In this document: one piece after another, positions 55,374-62,330 of the stretch | How positions within the stretch are numbered: position 1 is the stretch's first letter | Layout of the letters: every line of letters starts with the position of its first letter | Source: Amycolatopsis coloradensis | Lineage (GTDB): Bacteria > Actinomycetota > Actinomycetes > Mycobacteriales > Pseudonocardiaceae | Assembly: GCF_037997115.1 (NCBI RefSeq) | Contig: NZ_CP150484.1 | Span: 4,568,058-4,630,387, forward strand | Reading direction: 5' to 3' | Length of the DNA: 62,330 bases | Position numbers and translations under genes: made by a program | The notes under the pieces: model-generated | What the model was told of the DNA's origin: nothing | The model's database searches: none | What the model saw: only the letters and a program-made list of their open reading frames with translations

Positions 55374-56345
55374 ATGAATCGCCCCCTGACCGAGGCACCG
55401 CGCGTCGGCCATGCCGAGGTGCTGGCGGTGGCCGGGCTGACCAAGCGCTTCGGTGACCGGGTCGCTGTCGACGATGTCGCGTTCTCGATCGGAGCGGGCG
55501 AGACCTATGGCTTGTTGGGACCCAATGGCGCGGGGAAGACGACGATCATCCGGCTGGTGTGCGGCCTGCTGCGCGCGGACGCCGGCAGCATCGCGATCGC
55601 GGGAGCCGTCGACGGTGGGGCCGTGGTATCCCGGGAACGGATCGGCTATGTCCCTCAGGATGTCGCGCTGTATCCGGATCTCACCGCACGGGAGAATCTG
55701 CGGTTCTTCGCCCGGTTGTACCGGCTACGCGGGAAAACGCTGGATCGGCGGGTCGACGAAGTGCTGGAGTTGATCGGCCTCACCGACCGCGCCGGCGACC
55801 GGGTCGAGTCCTTCTCCGGCGGGATGCGCCGCCGGCTCAACATCGGAGCCGGCTTGATGCACCGGCCGACGCTGCTGATCCTCGACGAGCCGACGGTCGG
55901 GGTCGATCCGCAGAGCAGACACGCGATCATGGAGAACGTGCGGTCGCTCGGCACGAGCGGGATGGCCGTCCTGTACACCACGCACTACATGGAAGAGGCC
56001 GAACGCCTGTGCGACCGGGTCGGCATCATCGACCGCGGCCGCCTGATCGCCGAAGGCACCCGCCGCGAGCTGATCGACCGGCTCGGCGAGCATGACCGCA
56101 TCACGCTTTCCACCGACGGGGATCCGGCCCGGCTGGTGAACCGGATCGGCTCTGTCGCGGGCATCGAGAAAGTCGATTCCGCGGGCGACGAAGTCCACCT
56201 GATCGTGCGCGAGGGCCGTCGCATGCTGCCCGCGGTTCTCGACGCGGCCGAGAGGTCCGAAGTCGGAGTGCGCTCGGTCGAAGTGACCGAGCCCGACCTC
56301 GAGGCGGTCTTCCTCCACCTCACCGGCACCGCACTTCGAGACTGA
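55374..56345 (+). CDS. DrrA-type ABC exporter ATPase
   Basis: A 323-aa ATPase. Walker [18 protein letters not shown], signature FSGGMRRRLNIGAGL, Walker B LLILDEPTVGVDPQ, H-loop TTHYMEEAERL, and a C-terminal DUF4162-like extension ending DLEAVFLHLTG. The FSGGMRRR signature marks the daunorubicin-resistance-type (DrrA) group. The ATG follows the hibernation-factor stop directly, so it probably shares its transcript and relies on translational coupling. It pairs with the two permeases downstream. Confidence 0.92.
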   Translation: MNRPLTEAPRVGHAEVLAVAGLTKRFGDRVAVDDVAFSIGAGETYGLLGPNGAGKTTIIRLVCGLLRADAGSIAIAGAVDGGAVVSRERIGYVPQDVALYPDLTARENLRFFARLYRLRGKTLDRRVDEVLELIGLTDRAGDRVESFSGGMRRRLNIGAGLMHRPTLLILDEPTVGVDPQSRHAIMENVRSLGTSGMAVLYTTHYMEEAERLCDRVGIIDRGRLIAEGTRRELIDRLGEHDRITLSTDGDPARLVNRIGSVAGIEKVDSAGDEVHLIVREGRRMLPAVLDAAERSEVGVRSVEVTEPDLEAVFLHLTGTALRD

Positions 56346-56355
56346 GGGAGCCAAG

Positions 56356-57507
56356 ATGCATGCGGCGTTCGTCGTGGCGGCCAAGGACCTGCGCCAGCGG
56401 CTGCGGGACCGATCGGCGTGGGTACTCGGGTTCGTCGCGCCGGTGGCCGTGGCCTTGCTGATGAGCTTCGCCTTCCAGGGAGGGGAGCACTTCCACACCA
56501 AGGTGGCCGTTGTCGATGAGGACGGCGGGGCGTTGGCGATGGCGTTCACGGCGTTTCTCGCCGGACCACAGCTGGACTCCGTACTCGACGTGGTCCCCGT
56601 GACGAGTGAAGCCGAAGCCCGCGCCTTAGTCGACGAGGGCGAGCTCGGTGCGGTCTTCTTGGTGCCTGAGGGCTTCACCGCCGCCGCACACGATGGGACA
56701 GCTGAGCCGATGACCGTGCTTTCCGGAGTCGATTCGCCGCTCGCCGGAACGGTCGCCCGATCCATCGGCGAGTCCTTCGTGGCTCAGCTGAACGCGGACC
56801 GCCTCTCGATGGCGACGGCGCTGGCCGCCGGAGCCGGACCCGTGGATCCATCGGAGACCGCCGGGTTGCGGCTCCCCGAACAGGTCGTGCCCAAGGCGGC
56901 CGGAACCGAGCAGCTCACCGCGGCCGGGTACTACGGTCCCGCGATGGGGATCTTCTTCATGTTCTTCGCGATCGGTTTCGGTGCGCGCGGATACTTCGAG
57001 GAGCGTGAGAACGGCACCCTCGACCGGATCGCCGTCGCCCCGGTGGACGCCGGTGCGTTGCTCCTCGGGAAGGCGCTGGCCACCTTCGTCTACGGCGTCG
57101 CGAGCCTGTCGTCGGTCGCGCTGGTCACCGGTCTGGTCCTCGGCCAGGGATGGGGCCCGCCACTCGCCGTGGGCATGGTGATCGTCGCGCTGGCACTGAC
57201 GCTGGTCTGCCTGACCGCCTTCGTGATCGCCGTGGCAGGCAACGACCGGCAGGCCGATGGCATCGCCTCACTCGTGATCTTCGGGCTGGTCCTGCTCGGC
57301 GGCAACTTCATCCTTCTCGGCGGTGCGCCGGAGATCATGCGGAAGCTCGCCTTGCTGACGCCGAACGGGTGGGCGTTGCGGGCCTTCACGGATCTCGCCG
57401 GGGGAGCGGGCTGGATCAGCGTCGTGCAGCCGGTCTTGGCGATCTTGTTGTTCTGCGTGGTGATCTCGGCCATCACGGTGCCGATCTACCGGAGGAGATT
57501 CAGATGA
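56356..57507 (+). CDS. ABC-2 exporter permease 1
   Basis: A 383-aa ABC-2 permease of the YhgE/DrrB type. The basic N terminus AAKDLRQRLRDRSAWVLGFVAP is followed by TM1, an extracytoplasmic domain of ~150 residues (FHTKVAVVDEDGGALA..VFLVPEGFTAA) and five TM helices from ~residue 198 to the end (GIFFMFFAIGFGARGYFEERENGTLDRI). It starts 10 nt after the ATPase stop with GAGGGAGCC upstream, and its stop overlaps the second permease. Confidence 0.9.
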   Translation: MHAAFVVAAKDLRQRLRDRSAWVLGFVAPVAVALLMSFAFQGGEHFHTKVAVVDEDGGALAMAFTAFLAGPQLDSVLDVVPVTSEAEARALVDEGELGAVFLVPEGFTAAAHDGTAEPMTVLSGVDSPLAGTVARSIGESFVAQLNADRLSMATALAAGAGPVDPSETAGLRLPEQVVPKAAGTEQLTAAGYYGPAMGIFFMFFAIGFGARGYFEERENGTLDRIAVAPVDAGALLLGKALATFVYGVASLSSVALVTGLVLGQGWGPPLAVGMVIVALALTLVCLTAFVIAVAGNDRQADGIASLVIFGLVLLGGNFILLGGAPEIMRKLALLTPNGWALRAFTDLAGGAGWISVVQPVLAILLFCVVISAITVPIYRRRFR

Positions 57508-58661
57508 ACGTGGTGACCATCGCGTTGGTGTCACTCCGGAGACTGGCGCGAGACCGGATCGCGTTGTTCTTCCTCGTGCTGCTGCCGGTCGTCGTGATCC
57601 TGGTGATCGGCGCGGTGATGCGCGGTCAGAACGGGTTCAGGGTCGCTGTCGTGGCGGCGGAAGGGCGTTTCGCCGGCGAGCTGACCCAGAGTCTCGCCGC
57701 CGCGGGAACGCTGGTCACCAGTCCGTTCACCGATGAGTCGGCGGCGAAGGACGCCTTGCGGCGCAACGAAGTCGACGCGGTACTGCTCATCCCCGCCGGG
57801 ATGGACCGGACCTTGACGGCCGGGGCGCCGGTCGAGCTCCCGTTACTCACCACCGCCGCTTCGGGCGCCGGGCAGGGGGCCTGGTCAGCGGTCGCGTCGG
57901 TGGTCGCGGACCACGCGGCGACCGTCCAGGCCGCGGCCTTCGCCGCGACCCGGACCTCTGCTTCCTTCGACGAGCTGGTGCCGCTGGCGCGCTCGCTCGA
58001 CCGCACGGTGCCCCAGGTCGCCGTGCGAGCCGAAACGGTGGGAAGCACGGGTGACGTACTGCCTCCGGGATTCAGCTACAGCGCGCCGACCATGCTCGTG
58101 TTCTTCGTCTTCATCAACGCGCTCGCCGGTGGAGCGGCCTTGATCCAGACCAGACGGCTGGGTATCCACGCCCGGATCCTCGCCGGACCGGTCCGTCCGC
58201 GTGAGGTCATACTCGGCGAAACGCTCTGCTACCTCGCGCTGACCTTGCTGCAATCCGGTCTGATCATCGGGGTGGGTGGCCTGCTCTTCGGAGTGAACTG
58301 GGGTGACCCGCTCGCGGCCGTGACCTTGACCTTCATGTGGGGTCTCGTCGGTGCCGGTGCGGGGATGCTGAGCGGCGCGCTGTTCCGCACCCCTGAGCAG
58401 GCATCGGCCATCGGTCCCGCGGTCGGCATCGGGGCGGGCATGCTCGGCGGCTGCACCTGGCCGTTGGAAATCGTTCCGCCCGCCGTACGCGCGGCGGGAC
58501 ACGTCACGCCGCATGCTTGGGCGGTCGACGCCTGGACCACGATCCTGTCGCGGGGTGGCGGACTCGACGACATCTTGCGGCCCTTGGCGGTGCTAGGTAC
58601 CTTCGCGGCCCTCTTCCTCGGCGCGGCGACTCTGCGGCTGCGGCGGTCCTTGACCGCTTGA
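57504..58661 (+). CDS. ABC-2 exporter permease 2
   Basis: A 385-aa homologue of permease 1 with the same plan: N-terminal VSLRRLARDRIALFFLVLLPV, an extracytoplasmic domain (FRVAVVAAEGRFAGELTQ..AVLLIPAGMDRTL), then TMs from ~residue 190 (APTMLVFFVFINALAGGAALIQTRRLGIHARI). The two should form a heterodimeric channel energised by the 55374 ATPase. ATG after GGAGGAG, overlapping the upstream stop. Last gene of the hibernation-factor operon. Substrate unknown. Confidence 0.9.
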   Translation: MNVVTIALVSLRRLARDRIALFFLVLLPVVVILVIGAVMRGQNGFRVAVVAAEGRFAGELTQSLAAAGTLVTSPFTDESAAKDALRRNEVDAVLLIPAGMDRTLTAGAPVELPLLTTAASGAGQGAWSAVASVVADHAATVQAAAFAATRTSASFDELVPLARSLDRTVPQVAVRAETVGSTGDVLPPGFSYSAPTMLVFFVFINALAGGAALIQTRRLGIHARILAGPVRPREVILGETLCYLALTLLQSGLIIGVGGLLFGVNWGDPLAAVTLTFMWGLVGAGAGMLSGALFRTPEQASAIGPAVGIGAGMLGGCTWPLEIVPPAVRAAGHVTPHAWAVDAWTTILSRGGGLDDILRPLAVLGTFAALFLGAATLRLRRSLTA

Positions 58662-58718
58662 GCCCGGCGGCGAAGGTTCCGGGCGTCCGTGTGGTGTAGA
58701 GCCGGTCCCTCCGGGTAA

Positions 58719-60494
<1,776 letters not shown>

Positions 60495-60500
60495 CGAGAT

Positions 60501-61163
60501 CTACCGATCGCCGAACAGCGACGGACCGGAGTTCTTTTTGAGTTCGGTGGCCAGGACCGCGGCCTGCGTGCGGCGCTGGAGGCCGAGTTTGGCGAGGATG
60601 CGCGAGACGTAGTTCTTCACGGTCTTCTCAGCGAGGAACATGCGTTCCCCGATCTCGCGGTTGGTCAGGCCTTCGCCGATCAGTTCGAAGACCGCGCGTT
60701 CCTGTTCGGACATGCCGGTGGTCGGGTCGTCCCGATCCCGTTCGCGGCGGATGCGGTTCATCAGCGCGGCGGTGGTGCGGCTGTCGAGCAGTGAGCCGCC
60801 GGAGGCGATGGTGCGGATGGCGGAGATGAGGTCGTTGCCGAGTACCTGCTTGAGGACGAAGCCGGATGCTCCGGCCATGATCGCGGTGAACAGTGCTTCG
60901 TCATCGGCGTAGGACGTGAGCATCAGGCAGCGCAGGTCCGGCTGGGTGGACAGCAGCTCCCGGCACAGTTCGATGCCGTTACCGTCGGGGAGCCGGACGT
61001 CGAGTACCGCGATGTCCGCGTCGCTCTTCGGGATTCGAGTGAGGGCTTCGGAAACCGAGGCCGCTTCACCGGCCACCGTGATATCCGGTTCGTTGCCGAG
61101 GAGATCGGCGAGCCCTCGCCGGACGATCTCGTGGTCGTCGACCAGAAACACCTTGGTCGTCAT
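60501..61163 (-). CDS. devR: DevR/DosR-type response regulator, copy 2
   Basis: A 220-aa NarL-family regulator. Receiver [16 protein letters not shown] with D55 in [10 protein letters not shown], and [23 protein letters not shown] identical to copy 1. Differences cluster in the linker ([12 protein letters not shown] versus [12 protein letters not shown]) and the C-terminal tail. The identical recognition helix implies that both regulators bind the same sites. ATG after GGGAGGAAGCGGC. It diverges from the terminal Acg gene; a single box lies between them. Confidence 0.93.
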   Translation of the reverse strand: MTTKVFLVDDHEIVRRGLADLLGNEPDITVAGEAASVSEALTRIPKSDADIAVLDVRLPDGNGIELCRELLSTQPDLRCLMLTSYADDEALFTAIMAGASGFVLKQVLGNDLISAIRTIASGGSLLDSRTTAALMNRIRRERDRDDPTTGMSEQERAVFELIGEGLTNREIGERMFLAEKTVKNYVSRILAKLGLQRRTQAAVLATELKKNSGPSLFGDR

Positions 61164-61246
61164 GCCGCTTCCTCCCGCTGCGTGGTACCGGCCGCGAATT
61201 CGACCGTACTCGTCCGTTCCGTCCGGCGCAGCCGTGGCCTGTCGCG

Positions 61247-61260
61247 GGGTATTTGGTCCT
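61247..61260. promoter_or_regulatory. DosR-like box between devR2 and Acg
   Basis: GGGTATTTGGTCCT matches box 2 of the first module (19532-19545) at 13 of 14 positions. It lies 84 bp from each of the divergent starts at 61163 and 61345, the same spacing as in copy 1. Confidence 0.6.
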
Positions 61261-61344
61261 GGTGAGCGGAGTCCTCCGGATCTGCTGCCGGTGCGGCGTG
61301 GTGGCGCATCGTGGAAGTACGTGAAGGGGTAGGGGAGGACTGAC

Positions 61345-62330
61345 ATGGTCGGACGAAGGCCGGCGGAGCGCTGGTCGCCCGCGGAGCTGGAGGTAGTGGC
61401 GGGCGCGGTGCTGCGCGCGCCGTCGGTGCACAACATCCAGCCGTGGCGGCTGGACTTCGAGGAAGGCCTGCTCGTCCTGGTCGAGCGCCGGGATCTGGAG
61501 CTTCCCGAGCACGATCCGTATGGCCGTGACCGCCTCGTGTCGTGTGGTGCCGCGCTGGCCAATCTGGAACTGGCCATCCGGGTGCTCGGCCATCGGACGT
61601 GCACCGCGGTGTTCCCTGATCCGGGCCGGCCCGAAGTGGTGGCCGCCGTCGAACCGGACGGGCCGTTGCCCCCTTCGGTCGCGGAGGTGAACCGCTACTC
61701 GGCGATCAAGCGGCGGCACAGTCATCGCCGTCGTTTTTCGGGGCGGTCGCTGACCAGGCATCAGGTCGTGGAGCTGCGCGACGGTGCGGCGGCCGAGGGT
61801 GTCCAGGCCAGGCCGGTCCTGGACGAGATCGAGCTGACCATGGTCGCGGACCGGCTCGAGTTCGCCGCCGAGGCCTACCGGCACGACCGCGGCTATCAGC
61901 GGGAGCTGGCTTTGTGGACGGTCCGTGACGAGGGCCGGCGCAGCGGTGTCGGCCTGGCCGCGAGTGTGCGGTCGGCGGGTTCGTTGCCGTGGGCGGGGCT
62001 GGTGCGTGAGTCGACGGCGCTGCCTGATCGTGAGGTTCTCCAGCGCAGGCTGGCCGAGGAGACGTTGCTGGCGTTCGTCACACCAGGTGACACCCGGCAC
62101 GATCATCTTCGGGCCGGGCGGGCGTTGCAGCTGACCTGGCTCGACGCGGTCCACCAGGGACTCGTCGGGTCGGTTCTGACACAGCCTCTGCATTTGCCCG
62201 AGGTGCGTGCCGCCCTGACCGAGGATCTGGAGCTGCCCGGTTCCCTCCAGGTGCTCATGCGATTCGGCTATCCCTCGAGTGCCGTCCCGCATTCCCCGCG
62301 ACGCTCGATCGACGAACTGCTCGGCACCGG
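61345..62330 (+). CDS. Acg-family nitroreductase-fold protein, cut by the window end
   Basis: 328 codons are present without a stop. The family motif [15 protein letters not shown] lies at ~29-43, then [37 protein letters not shown] and the ending [29 protein letters not shown]. By comparison with the 19633 copy, which ends DEILGNGF, only one to a few residues are missing after DELLGTG. It occupies the same position next to devR as the 19633 gene. ATG preceded by GGGGAGGACTGAC. Confidence 0.9.
   Translation, partial: MVGRRPAERWSPAELEVVAGAVLRAPSVHNIQPWRLDFEEGLLVLVERRDLELPEHDPYGRDRLVSCGAALANLELAIRVLGHRTCTAVFPDPGRPEVVAAVEPDGPLPPSVAEVNRYSAIKRRHSHRRRFSGRSLTRHQVVELRDGAAAEGVQARPVLDEIELTMVADRLEFAAEAYRHDRGYQRELALWTVRDEGRRSGVGLAASVRSAGSLPWAGLVRESTALPDREVLQRRLAEETLLAFVTPGDTRHDHLRAGRALQLTWLDAVHQGLVGSVLTQPLHLPEVRAALTEDLELPGSLQVLMRFGYPSSAVPHSPRRSIDELLGT

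Noticed and set aside
53964..55412. A 482-residue leftward frame ending in the GyrI-like protein
   Set aside because: Everything before the ATG at 54437 is antisense to the hibernation-factor gene and lacks conservation.

Overview
The window is high-GC, densely packed actinobacterial DNA. Codon usage, ATGA/GTGA overlaps between consecutive genes, an actinobacterial LAxTG sorting signal, DUF1918 and DUF1876 proteins, wax-ester/triacylglycerol synthases and several short intergenic palindromes point to a Pseudonocardiaceae-type organism, with Amycolatopsis as my best guess. The genus is an inference and was not tested.

Almost everything between about 2.0 and 62.3 kb looks like a physically clustered version of the mycobacterial DosR/DevR hypoxia-dormancy regulon. 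Families recognised by eye include two DevS/DosT-type double-GAF histidine kinases (17031-18752, 58764-60494), each facing a DevR/DosR-type regulator (18749-19414, 60501-61163). There are five full Acg/Rv2032-like nitroreductase-fold proteins plus one degenerate copy, six universal stress proteins (USPs), five CBS or CBS-BON proteins, and two Rv1733c-like membrane proteins. Single members include an Rv1738-like DUF1876 protein, an Rv0079/RafH-like hibernation factor, a CtpF-like P-type ATPase, an Rv2625c-like M50 protease with CBS domains, a SulP transporter and an FtsH; there are two WS/DGAT acyltransferases.

Layout. 113-1933: a sortase-anchored surface protein. 2042-3657: CBS and USP genes opposite a membrane protein. 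3923-10175: a seven-gene co-directional run (Acg, degenerate Acg, USP, membrane protein, receiver-like protein, CBS-BON, GNAT/acyl-CoA-synthetase fusion) ending at a strong hairpin. 10232-13019: leftward DoxX, zinc-ribbon, CBS-BON and USP genes. 13167-16931: lycopene-cyclase-like, SulP and Acg. 17031-22011: the first kinase/regulator pair, then Acg and a beta-CASP nuclease. 22445-26504: GNAT, USP, P-type ATPase. 26283-31060: a leftward Acg-SHOCT-FtsH-WS/DGAT operon. 31229-34932: DUF4389, flavodoxin, CPBP protease, acyltransferase. 35093-36405: an IS481-family element inserted in a hairpin repeat. 37070-40011: DUF1918, second WS/DGAT and two SRPBCC-like proteins. 40187-44206: USP, 61-aa protein, CBS-BON and a P1B-5 ATPase fused to hemerythrin. 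44421-51622: M50 protease, DUF1876, PEP synthase, ABC exporter, CBS-BON. 51823-58661: alcohol dehydrogenase, USP, GyrI-like protein, hibernation factor and an ABC exporter. 58764-62330: the second kinase/regulator/Acg module, cut by the window end.

Many of these transcription units have a short palindrome upstream related to GGGAC-N4-GTCCC, the core spacing of the mycobacterial DosR box, often in a local form GGGACCTTSGGNNC. Most lie 55-130 bp upstream of a start codon. I infer that the two DevRS pairs control this island. If so, oxygen or redox sensing by heme-GAF kinases would switch on stress proteins, ribosome hibernation, lipid storage, metal transport, proteolysis and gluconeogenic metabolism together.
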